From NCBI RefSeq assembly GCF_002741055.1, contig NZ_CP016809.1:1820501-1884500 (forward strand): 64,000 nucleotides of DNA, read 5' to 3'. The position numbers and the translations under genes were made by a program. Positions 51,393 to 59,558 of the stretch are shown here, one piece after another; position 1 is the stretch's first letter; each line of letters starts with the position of its first letter. The notes beneath the pieces are model-generated. The model saw only the letters and a list, made by a program, of their open reading frames with translations, ran no database searches and was not told the DNA's origin. This DNA comes from Paenibacillus ihbetae. Its GTDB lineage: Bacteria; Bacillota; Bacilli; Paenibacillales; Paenibacillaceae.

Positions 51393-51399
51393 AAAATAG

Positions 51400-51801
51400 C
51401 TATGAATAAATATAATAATCAAACTGAATTGATGCATCAATTTCACTTACAAAATGGATGATATCTTTATCCAAATATATTGCAGGCTTGTCATTATCAA
51501 TGATGTTCAAAACGATCATTAACTGAAATTCTAAATTATATTGATTCTTTAATTGAATCAAAATATCCTTTTTGTCTCTAATCTCTCCTATAATCTTCGA
51601 AAGTTGGTCGTTTATATCCATTGACTCCTCGTATCCCGTACTTATACACCAACAGGTTTCTTTCTTGATGTTATTATATTTGGATAAATCACCTTTATTG
51701 TATGATTCTGTAGGTATAATCGACAACTTTAGCGTAATATCTTCAACTGGAAAACTATCTCCTAAGATATTAAACTCCGCCATTACCTTTGTATAATCCA
51801 C
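51400..51801 (-). CDS. DUF4279-type probable immunity protein
   Basis: A 133-residue protein with the DUF4279 pattern (AEFNILGDSFPVEDITLKL; PTESYNKGD; CWCISTGYEES; repeated Ile/Leu helices), often an immunity protein of Rhs-type toxins. GTG 51801 has GGAGGTG five bases upstream and starts 15 bases after the stop of the frameshifted toxin tail. The gene appears intact. Confidence 0.78.
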   Translation of the reverse strand: MDYTKVMAEFNILGDSFPVEDITLKLSIIPTESYNKGDLSKYNNIKKETCWCISTGYEESMDINDQLSKIIGEIRDKKDILIQLKNQYNLEFQLMIVLNIIDNDKPAIYLDKDIIHFVSEIDASIQFDYYIYS

Positions 51802-51816
51802 TTGTGCACCTCCATA

Positions 51817-53185
51817 TCATTTAATAAAAATCCCTGTTGGGATAGGCTCGCCTTTACCTTTCTTCCTGTATATAAACACTTGTCCCGTCCCTTTATCAAT
51901 ATAGAGATCATACTCTGCTATTGGGAGCTTTCTTCCCCAGGAACTCCCTTTTAACCTCGTGGGCATCTATTCCTTTCTTTTTCAGGTATTTATCATCAAT
52001 TTTTTGGATACTAATTTTAATTTCAGGACCTTTTCGATTCTTTATACCTAAACGAGTAAATCCTTTAGATGCTGTACCACCTATAAGTCTAGTTCCAAAT
52101 TCAATACCGGCCACAAAGTATTCTAAAACCTTTTGTTGGTCTGGGAACACCACCTGCACTAGGTCCCCGGCCATGCTGTAGACGTAGCGGGTGACATCTC
52201 CTTTTGGATCCTTCACCGACGTCAAACGTCCCATCACATCATAGGCATATTCCGTACGCTGCTGATTGCCGTCCACCGTTGCAATAATCTGTCCAAGCAA
52301 GTCGTACTCCATTTGTTGCAGAGGCACGTAAGCGCCGTTCTTCCACTCTTCCGTCGACGTCGTTCTGCCAAGAAGGTCGTACACTTCACGCTGCTTGTTC
52401 CCAGTTGCATCCGTGTAAGTGATCGTCCGATCAACCAGTTGATAATCGGTACTGCTGCTGGTGCCGTCCGGAAATACCGTTTTTGTATTTCTGCCAAAAG
52501 CATCATACACTTGGGTCGTGGCATTGCCTTCGGCATCCGTCACAACCGTCATATTGCCTTCTTCGTCATATTCATACTCGAATAAAGCCTGATGAGTCTG
52601 CTCCTGGACCAGCAACCCGAACGGGTCATATTGCTCCGTCGTAATCACGCCGTCCGGGGCTGTCCGTGTAATACGATTCAGGGTATCGTCATATCGCACG
52701 GAAGAGCGTGTACCATCGCTGTAGTCGATTTGCGTGATTCGGCCGGACGAATCATACGAATAGGACTGCACGTGGCCGTCGCCGTCCTTCTTGCTTTTCA
52801 GTTCGCCTGTCGGCCAATACGAATAGTCGCTGGCAATGACGGACGTTCCAGAGGAAGCATCCCGGACGACGATGGATTCGTTTGTTAGCAGATGAAGCCC
52901 GTACGGGGACTCGTATTTATACGTCTGCTCAATAAAACGAGATGTATCCCTTACTTTGGTGAGCGTCAGGTTTCCGTAAGAATCATACGCATACTCGGAC
53001 TGTGCGAGTGGTGAGGCCCCGGCTCCCTCAGACACGACATAACTCGTAACGCTCCCCTGATCATCGTATTCCATCTTCGTTACTTGAGTTTGGGTATCGT
53101 TCATTTTAACGGCGACCATGGTAGGCTTCTTCCAAGCAGCGCCTCCCGCCATCTGCTCGTACTCAAAGCTTGAACTGCAACCCAA
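51817..53185 (-). pseudogene. Truncated Rhs/YD-repeat protein with frameshifted toxin tail
   Basis: Nine or more YD repeats (YDSYGNLTLTKV; YDPFGLLVQEQ; YDAFGRNTKTVFPDG; YDLLGRTTSTEEW) run from 53185 to about 52150. There the core is joined by deletion straight to a toxin tail (YFVAGIEFGTRLIGG ... GIDAHEVKREFLGKKAP). The usual N-terminal delivery part and the core end motif are missing. The frame ends early at TGA near 51908 (NSRV), but removing one A in CCCAATAGC restores AEYDLYIDKGTGQVFIYRKK to a stop at 51817. So the gene is cut at the 5' end, deleted inside and frameshifted at the 3' end. Confidence 0.8.
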
Positions 53186-53280
53186 GAAAGGACATTTTAT
53201 GGATTATTTATTATTAAAGTCATATAAAAGAAGTAAGGGCTCACGTTCTCGATTCCATAGGTCACTACACTTCCGCGAAA

Positions 53281-53323
53281 CAATAAAAAAAGATGACCCC
53301 TGATCAATTCAGGAGCCATCCAC
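53281..53323 (-). terminator. Terminator of the copper-amine-oxidase-domain gene
   Basis: GATGGCTCCTGA and TCAGGGGTCATC pair with seven T following on the minus strand. Confidence 0.82.
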
Positions 53324-53392
53324 TGCTAGCTATATTAAACCAAGTCACCATTCATAGATAAACGATGCCTCATCTTCTCATTACGTCTTGCC

Positions 53393-55357
53393 TTATTCAT
53401 ACTCGAATTCGGCTTCCGGCGTCAGCGTTACGTTTGGCGTATAGCTCGGCATCTGGCCGGTTTCTTGAAGATACTGCTCGACGATGCGTCCTGCATCGAC
53501 CAGTGAGGTGAGGAGCCAGTCCTCATACAACTTGCCGAACTTCTTATGCAGCCAATCCGAGGTATACTGATTGCTCAGCGAGAACAGCAGCGTATAGATT
53601 TCGCGGACGGTGTTGGTATGCTTGTACCCGTAATCGTCGACCCAAGTCACTTTTTTGTTCAAATCCACCTTGCGGATATCCTCGGTTTTGGTCTTCAATA
53701 TCCCGTTCTTATATTGAAAATAAATACGCAGAGACTTTTCGTATTCATGCCCCTTAAGCAGCTTCCAGCCCGCCATGCTTCCGCTTGCGGGAACGGCAGA
53801 CATTTTGCTTTTACCCGAGGAGTTTCCTCCTGAACTGGTGCTCTGACCCTTCTTCTGCTCGCCCTTTACGATAAACTGGGCGGACCCCAGCGTGACGGTC
53901 ATTTGCTGCTTTTTGGAATCCCACTTCAGCTTGGCACCCAGGGCGGACGCCAACAAATCAGACGAGACGAGCGTCTCTCCTTTGTTCTGGATCGGAGCCC
54001 CTTTCATGTTGACGGTCTTGCCGTTGATCTTAGCCTGCTTGCTGCCAGTCTTCACGGAAATTTCCGTCGTCCCTACAACAATATTGAAGGTTTTGGACGA
54101 TGCTTGATATTGAACCGAACCTCCCAACGCTTCAAAAACCGGCTTCAGCGGGAGGTAGGTGATGCCCTTTTCCTGCTTTGCATTTTGCAGCGGCTTTCCG
54201 AGTCCTGACACGACCTTCACCGATTGCATCTTGCCTGCCGCTTCGATCGTCAGATTGATTTCGCCTACACCCAGCACTTTATATGTGCCGTTCCCCGTTG
54301 CCTTGAGCAGATGAGGCTTATCGATCGACAACGTCACGAGGTTTGCAGGAACTTTGTGTTTCTCCCCGCTGCCATATTGAAACTCTACCGATGGCGTAAT
54401 GGTGCTGCCCACCTTCGGTTTGGCGTTCGCCACCTTGAACGTCACGGCCGTAATGCTTGGAACCGGAACATCATATTTCTGTCCGTTTTCATACTCGATC
54501 CAGGTGCCGTCCGACATTTGGGCAAAAAAGCTCTTGGTGCCCCCGATGCCGACAATCTGTCGAACCCCGTTGATTCCGGATACCGGGCTCGTTTCAAAGG
54601 TTTGGGTAAACACATCCAGCTTTGCACTCCACACGGTTCCGTCCTTTTTGGCGAACAGCAGTTTTTGCTCCTTGCCAAACGAAATATCCGCCCCGTCTTG
54701 AAACAGGGTCTGGGACAAATACGTCGTACTGCCGTTGATGCGGAGCGTGCTGAACAGAATGATTCTTCCGTCTTGATAAAGGACGGCCGTATAATCGCCG
54801 GCAACCTTCATTTTGCGAATATTCGAAGGATCCGGCACTTGCCCAAGGGTAACCGGCTCTGGAGTATAACTCCGGTTATGGTACAACACCGTTCCCGATT
54901 GCGTAATACCGCCCACGATTCCGGACTGTCCATCGAACACAGCGATCCCCTCAAAGCCTTTAACAGCTTGTGGCGCATCATTAACCAAATGGTAGATTGT
55001 CCCTTCCTTGGTCAGCCAGTAGCCTTCCCCCACCTGCTTGACGTTGTTCTGGCCTGCTATGGAACGATAACCCTTCTGGTCCCACATGGCGAGCTCGCCG
55101 CTTCGGGCTACACCGAAGCCATATTCGCTTGTGCCGGCAATTTGCTCCAAATCTTCTCCCATCGGTACCGGAATTTTATCAAATGGAAGCCGGGTATAGG
55201 TAATCCACGCCGTCCCATCCTTCATCAATGGAGTGCCGTCTGGCAGCAGCATGGAAATATTGGCGCTGTCCTTGGCGGATTCCCCATACGCAGCGCCGGC
55301 CGCGGTCGGAATCATCAGGCATACCGCGAGCAGCAGAACGAACCACTTCTTAAACAT
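53393..55357 (-). CDS. Secreted propeller protein with copper-amine-oxidase N-like domain
   Basis: A 654-residue exported protein. A signal peptide (FKKWFVLLLAVCLMIPTAAG) is followed by an RCC1-like repeat region (~30-290, YGFGVARSGELAMW; GYWLTKEGTIYHL), a Big_2-like part (~295-380) and a Cu_amine_oxidN1 domain (~385-500, LPLKPVFEALGGSVQYQAS; KINGKTVNMKGAP). A Gly/Ser-rich linker and a C-terminal domain (~515-654) of unknown type follow. Despite its name this domain is a structural, likely cell-wall-associated module. ATG 55357 has AGAGG eight bases upstream. Confidence 0.85.
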   Translation of the reverse strand: MFKKWFVLLLAVCLMIPTAAGAAYGESAKDSANISMLLPDGTPLMKDGTAWITYTRLPFDKIPVPMGEDLEQIAGTSEYGFGVARSGELAMWDQKGYRSIAGQNNVKQVGEGYWLTKEGTIYHLVNDAPQAVKGFEGIAVFDGQSGIVGGITQSGTVLYHNRSYTPEPVTLGQVPDPSNIRKMKVAGDYTAVLYQDGRIILFSTLRINGSTTYLSQTLFQDGADISFGKEQKLLFAKKDGTVWSAKLDVFTQTFETSPVSGINGVRQIVGIGGTKSFFAQMSDGTWIEYENGQKYDVPVPSITAVTFKVANAKPKVGSTITPSVEFQYGSGEKHKVPANLVTLSIDKPHLLKATGNGTYKVLGVGEINLTIEAAGKMQSVKVVSGLGKPLQNAKQEKGITYLPLKPVFEALGGSVQYQASSKTFNIVVGTTEISVKTGSKQAKINGKTVNMKGAPIQNKGETLVSSDLLASALGAKLKWDSKKQQMTVTLGSAQFIVKGEQKKGQSTSSGGNSSGKSKMSAVPASGSMAGWKLLKGHEYEKSLRIYFQYKNGILKTKTEDIRKVDLNKKVTWVDDYGYKHTNTVREIYTLLFSLSNQYTSDWLHKKFGKLYEDWLLTSLVDAGRIVEQYLQETGQMPSYTPNVTLTPEAEFEYE

Positions 55358-55474
55358 GCACGAACCTCTTCTCTTATTGGAATATATTATCACTCTAGTT
55401 CAATCGAACCAGGAATATTATACCATTTAATAGATTCGAAACAATATCCAATTTTCAAGCACTAGCCTTTTATG

Positions 55475-55522
55475 CAAAAATCATCCCCGCAGCCTCTACC
55501 CGACCACGGGGACGATTCTTTT
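55475..55522 (-). terminator. Terminator of the PQQ-propeller gene
   Basis: ATCGTCCCCG and CGGGGATGAT pair, followed by TTTTTG on the minus strand. Confidence 0.8.
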
Positions 55523-55527
55523 ACTTC

Positions 55528-57810
55528 TTAATTTTGCCCCCCAGCAGCGTCTAGCTCCGCCCCCCGCTCATCCAGCCGTTCCTTCAACTCCGCCGCATCA
55601 TAGCGGACGAACGCCCCGTTGACCGTACCTATATAGACTTCGCCATCGGCAATATTCAGTGCGCCGCTTCTTGCCGCCTGCTCGCGCAGATCGACGTTGC
55701 CGGTGGCGATGTCGAATAACCTGCCAAGGATCCTGCCGTTCCCTTTGTCCAGGACGATTAGGTCACCGCCAAAGCTAATAAGCAAATACCGGTCCAGGAT
55801 GCCGAAGCTGCTGCCGACAAGCTGCGTAACATCTTCATTGCTCTTTAAAGAGGTCTCCATCTTCCAGATCGTCTCCCCGGTCTCTTTCTCGACGGCCGCC
55901 GGGATCCCGTTCAGCGTCAGATAAATGACATCCCCCTCCATAATACCGCGGGCGGCCCTGCCCTTCACCGTCCACAGCTCCCGCTGATTCACCGCATCGT
56001 ACAGCACGGTCTCATATGATTTAGCCCCTGTGAAATAATTCCCATCAAGCGCCCGCTGCACCAAAAGATAGCGCTCATCCAGCACCTCGATCCGCTCCAT
56101 CTCATTTGCCGGATAGCTGCCCTCCCGCTTCCCGCTCTTCATATTGAGCAGGGTCCATTTGTCTCCGAGCAGCATCCATCTGGTGGTCGTGCCGGCAGGC
56201 GACAACGGCTCATATCGGTACCCGCCGGTGAAGTAAGGATCCCAGCCCGGATCATCCATCACTTTCCTGCCAGATTTGTACGTCCAGGCGATCTTCCCGG
56301 TCATCGGCGCGTACGCCGTCAGCTTGCCGCTTTGCTCAATAAGCACATATGGATCTTCCGGGCCCTGATTGAGCAGCCGATACTCGCCGGACAGCGTCTT
56401 CTTCCAACGAAGCTTGCCGGTCTGCTGATCCACGACGCTGAGCATGCTTTTCTTGGCATTCAAGTCGAGCCCTTCTAACAGAAGGATCGCGCCCGAGGCG
56501 GCGGTCATCGTAAGCCCGAATTCCGCTTTATGCTTTCTTTCCCACAATATGCGCCCGTCCGTTAACCGGATATGCCGCACCCTGGACTCATACGCCTTCT
56601 TCTCCGGATTATAGGCCGAGTACATCGTGATATGTTCCCGATTTCGATCCGGGACAGCCGTATACCAGCCAAACCCGGCATCCTGCTGCCACAGCTTCTT
56701 CCCCGTGCTCCGGTCAATCGCATACAGGGAGGAGTTGTCATGCATCCCGCTGAATCCGCCGTCATCCCCCTTGATGAGCAGGGCGTCCCGGCTGGCTTCC
56801 AGAAGGAAGGTGAAATTCAGGTTACCCTGATTTCTCCAGACTGGCCCAGCTTCAATGGTCCGCAGCAGCGGCATGGCCGAGAACCGATAGCTGAATGGAT
56901 CATGGCTGCCCGCATAATAGTTCCCCTCAAATGCTGCGGCGTTCGGGAAGGTCCATTCCCAGGCGGTCAGCTTCCCGGCCGGGGAGAAGGTCGCCGTGAA
57001 CAACGCCTCCCGTGCCTCATATCTCCACGTCTCGCCGATCACCGGCGGCCGGCCCGAGCGCTGCTCCTGATTCCGCGAATGCTCCTTTACCTGCGGCTCG
57101 CCAAGCAGCTGCTTAACATAGGACTTGCTGTCACCTTCATCCACCAGGTAATCCGTCAAATGCCGCACAGCTTCGATCGGCAGCTCCGATGAAGGCTCCA
57201 GCATCCCGGCAGGGAGCTTCTCCTTAGACTTCACATCCTTGGCCTTAACCCACATGATCGCCGGACGATAGAGGGTGTGCTCCTTCTTCCATGGATCCGG
57301 GGCAATCAAGACGCCGTACCAATCCTGCCACTTCGATACGGCAATGAGGGGCATCTCGCCGGCTTGAGAGGCTGGCCAGCGGACCGAGCTGCCAGGAGCC
57401 GCGTAGATGCTGCTGTTGGCCGGAAGCCTTAGCGAGAGCGGATCGATATTCCGGACCTGCCCGGCTTCCTTGGACAAATACCAGGCCGGGAGCCACACAT
57501 CGCCCAGCTCATCCGATTCAATGAAGGCCATTTCTCCCTTGACATCGCTAACCCGGAACGTCTCGCCCGGATGGCCGTAATAGGCGGCGCTGTGATTGCG
57601 CAGACTTCTGGTTCGGGACGGAGCATTTTCATATAAAACGACCTTCTGCCGAAGCGTGACCTTTCCGGGCTTCAAGCTCCCCGTACCGTCCGCATATACC
57701 GTGGGGCCGGCCTCCTTCACCGGCTGAACCGGCAGCGGGACCAGCGAGAGACAGATCGCTGCTGCTAGAACTATGCCTAGCCGTTTCTTGATCGATAAAC
57801 GTGAGCGCAC
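55528..57810 (-). CDS. Exported PQQ-type beta-propeller protein
   Basis: A 760-residue secreted protein. It has a signal peptide (IVLAAAICLSLVPLPVQPV), an SH3-like segment (~55-115, GHPGETFRVSDVKGEMAF) and a middle domain. The C-terminal 450 residues form a PQQ-like beta-propeller (YAIDRSTGKKLWQQD; VVDQQTGKLRWKKTL; VEKETGETIWKMET; VLDKGNGRILGRLF). The repeats resemble BamB/quinoprotein folds but lack evidence for cofactor binding. Probably a wall-associated binding or scaffold protein. GTG 57810 has AAAGGGT at good distance; the GTG at 57819 is too close to it. A near-cre site lies 34 bases upstream. Confidence 0.85.
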   Translation of the reverse strand: MRSRLSIKKRLGIVLAAAICLSLVPLPVQPVKEAGPTVYADGTGSLKPGKVTLRQKVVLYENAPSRTRSLRNHSAAYYGHPGETFRVSDVKGEMAFIESDELGDVWLPAWYLSKEAGQVRNIDPLSLRLPANSSIYAAPGSSVRWPASQAGEMPLIAVSKWQDWYGVLIAPDPWKKEHTLYRPAIMWVKAKDVKSKEKLPAGMLEPSSELPIEAVRHLTDYLVDEGDSKSYVKQLLGEPQVKEHSRNQEQRSGRPPVIGETWRYEAREALFTATFSPAGKLTAWEWTFPNAAAFEGNYYAGSHDPFSYRFSAMPLLRTIEAGPVWRNQGNLNFTFLLEASRDALLIKGDDGGFSGMHDNSSLYAIDRSTGKKLWQQDAGFGWYTAVPDRNREHITMYSAYNPEKKAYESRVRHIRLTDGRILWERKHKAEFGLTMTAASGAILLLEGLDLNAKKSMLSVVDQQTGKLRWKKTLSGEYRLLNQGPEDPYVLIEQSGKLTAYAPMTGKIAWTYKSGRKVMDDPGWDPYFTGGYRYEPLSPAGTTTRWMLLGDKWTLLNMKSGKREGSYPANEMERIEVLDERYLLVQRALDGNYFTGAKSYETVLYDAVNQRELWTVKGRAARGIMEGDVIYLTLNGIPAAVEKETGETIWKMETSLKSNEDVTQLVGSSFGILDRYLLISFGGDLIVLDKGNGRILGRLFDIATGNVDLREQAARSGALNIADGEVYIGTVNGAFVRYDAAELKERLDERGAELDAAGGQN

Positions 57811-57843
57811 AGGAATCACCCTTTCGAATACAAACCTTTACCA

Positions 57844-57857
57844 TGTAAACGCTATTA
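57844..57857 (-). promoter_or_regulatory. Near-match to cre before PQQ-propeller gene
   Basis: TGTAAACGCTATTA on the plus strand matches the CcpA consensus TGWAARCGYTWNCW except at position 13. It lies between the NodB gene terminator and the start of the propeller gene. Confidence 0.35.
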
Positions 57858-57883
57858 TAAGGCAATGCGTTCGCATTTGGAAA

Positions 57884-57914
57884 CGAAAAATGCTCCCTTC
57901 CTTCGAAGGGAGCT
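57884..57914 (-). terminator. Terminator of the NodB deacetylase gene
   Basis: GCTCCCTTC and GAAGGGAGC form a hairpin followed by ATTTTTCG on the minus strand. Confidence 0.8.
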
Positions 57915-57924
57915 TACGCAATTC

Positions 57925-59193
57925 CTACTCTTTACCGCCCGCATCCGCAGCCTGGGATGTGGTCATGACCGCCCGTTTCTTTTTATGGTTCCAATCCACC
58001 TTGATCTCATACTTCTTGCAGATCTCTCGCAGCGGAACAAGGATATCCTCCGTCGCCACTCCGGTCAGCATTTTGGAAAACTGGACGGCCTCCCCGTCAA
58101 TCTTGAGCTTGGCTCCCTCTCCTGTCACCAGCTTACGCTTGGTCGGATCCTGCCCCTTCAGCTTCGCAATGACCGCCTCCGGACTTTGATCGGATCTTCC
58201 TCCATTGATTCGGAATCCGTTACGGTCACCGCTTCCGTTCCGGCCTTCCTTTACCATAAACGAAGCCTCTACGCCGATGGAATTCAGCACGGCCAGCAGC
58301 TTGTCGTTGTAAGCCCCATACGGCAGAGCTACCGCGCTCCGCGTATTGCCGAGCTCTTCCTTCAGTCTGGCTTCGGCGCGAATCAGATCGTCCTTCACCC
58401 GCTGTTTATACTCATCCTCCGTCTCGATTCGTTTCTTGTCCTGCAGATACAGCTGCCGGGTCGTGACCGGCTTCTTTCTGCCCTTCCCATCGGTATCCCC
58501 GTATCGATGCATATCATAGGTATGGTTATAGAAGCCAATGTCATGCTGGGTCATCTCCCGCATCTGATCCCAGGTCAGCTTCGGTCTGCCGCTGGCAGCA
58601 GGCTTATCGATGGTCGATACGATGATAAAGTTTGCAGCCGGATATTTATATTCTTTGAGAATCGGGTAGGCAAGTTGGTAAAAGCTTTCGTACCCGTCAT
58701 CAAACGTAATCAATACCGCATTGTCCGGAACCGGCTTCCCCTTCCCGATAAAATCCAAGTACTCCTCCATGCTGATCGGCACAAACCCTTCCTTGCGAAG
58801 CAGCTCCATCTGCTGCTTGAACTGCTGGGTGGACAAGATGTCGTCCCGGTCCGGCTGCTCCATGATGTCATGATACATCAGGACGCCAACCTTGCCGGAA
58901 TAGTGTACGGCCTTGGCCTTTTCTTTCTCTTCCTCACCCTTCTTATCGGTCTCTTTCTCCCATTCCACCCGCTTGCCTAACGCTTGCTGTATAAACGATG
59001 CGGGAACCATCAGCTGTCCCTCATAAATCTCCGCAGCAGGCTCTTTGAACTCTTTCCCGTCCAGCGATATCGTCACTTCATCCGGTACCGGCGTCCCGCA
59101 TCCCGTCACAAGGACGGTCGCCGCGAGCACCAATGTTGGCAATATCCTCGTTAGTTTGAATTTGTTCGTGAATGTACCCCATGATTTCTTCAT
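57925..59193 (-). CDS. Polysaccharide deacetylase (NodB) lipoprotein flanked by CuAO-like halves
   Basis: A 422-residue exported lipoprotein (lipobox LVTGC). The NodB domain (~110-350) removes acetyl groups from amino-sugar polymers such as peptidoglycan: VLMYHDI, LITFDDGYESFYQL with the catalytic Asp and metal-ligand Asp, HTYDMH with the two metal histidines, and LPYGAYND. Sections before it (~40-85, GQLMVPASFIQQALGKRVEW) and after it (~365-415, ILVPLREICKKYEIKVDW) resemble copper-amine-oxidase-type halves, so NodB seems inserted in, or flanked by, that module. AGGCAG-type ribosome site; it ends with its own terminator. The 365 bases upstream hold only another terminator. Confidence 0.88.
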   Translation of the reverse strand: MKKSWGTFTNKFKLTRILPTLVLAATVLVTGCGTPVPDEVTISLDGKEFKEPAAEIYEGQLMVPASFIQQALGKRVEWEKETDKKGEEEKEKAKAVHYSGKVGVLMYHDIMEQPDRDDILSTQQFKQQMELLRKEGFVPISMEEYLDFIGKGKPVPDNAVLITFDDGYESFYQLAYPILKEYKYPAANFIIVSTIDKPAASGRPKLTWDQMREMTQHDIGFYNHTYDMHRYGDTDGKGRKKPVTTRQLYLQDKKRIETEDEYKQRVKDDLIRAEARLKEELGNTRSAVALPYGAYNDKLLAVLNSIGVEASFMVKEGRNGSGDRNGFRINGGRSDQSPEAVIAKLKGQDPTKRKLVTGEGAKLKIDGEAVQFSKMLTGVATEDILVPLREICKKYEIKVDWNHKKKRAVMTTSQAADAGGKE

Positions 59194-59513
59194 TCCACTG
59201 CCTCCTTGTCTGTATCTGAGACACAGTATAAGGAAGACATCTTAACGGAAGCCGCCTGCAGATCTTAAGAACCGCTTAAAGGTTGCTGAATAAATGGAGC
59301 CGCTTGGCAAGATCATGTTAAGGATGGAGGATTACCGACAGACACCGCAGTTGCGGGTTTCGCTGTCTCCCCTACAACGGCGGCCCGAAGTCGACTCCGG
59401 ATTGCGGAGGGCATTAGGGGGCAGAATTTGAAATGAGACCCGAAACAAGAAAGTTCATCACCGGCCCGGGAAAGATGGTCAAGGCTCTCTGTCCGACCAT
59501 CTTACTGCCGAAC

Positions 59514-59546
59514 CGACGAAAAAAAAGCCCCCTATCAAGGGGGCGT
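59514..59546 (-). terminator. Terminator of the regulator/kinase/exoprotein operon
   Basis: GCCCCCTTGATAGGGGGC hairpin followed by a run of eight T on the minus strand. Confidence 0.88.
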
Positions 59547-59558
59547 TCACGAGCTTCA

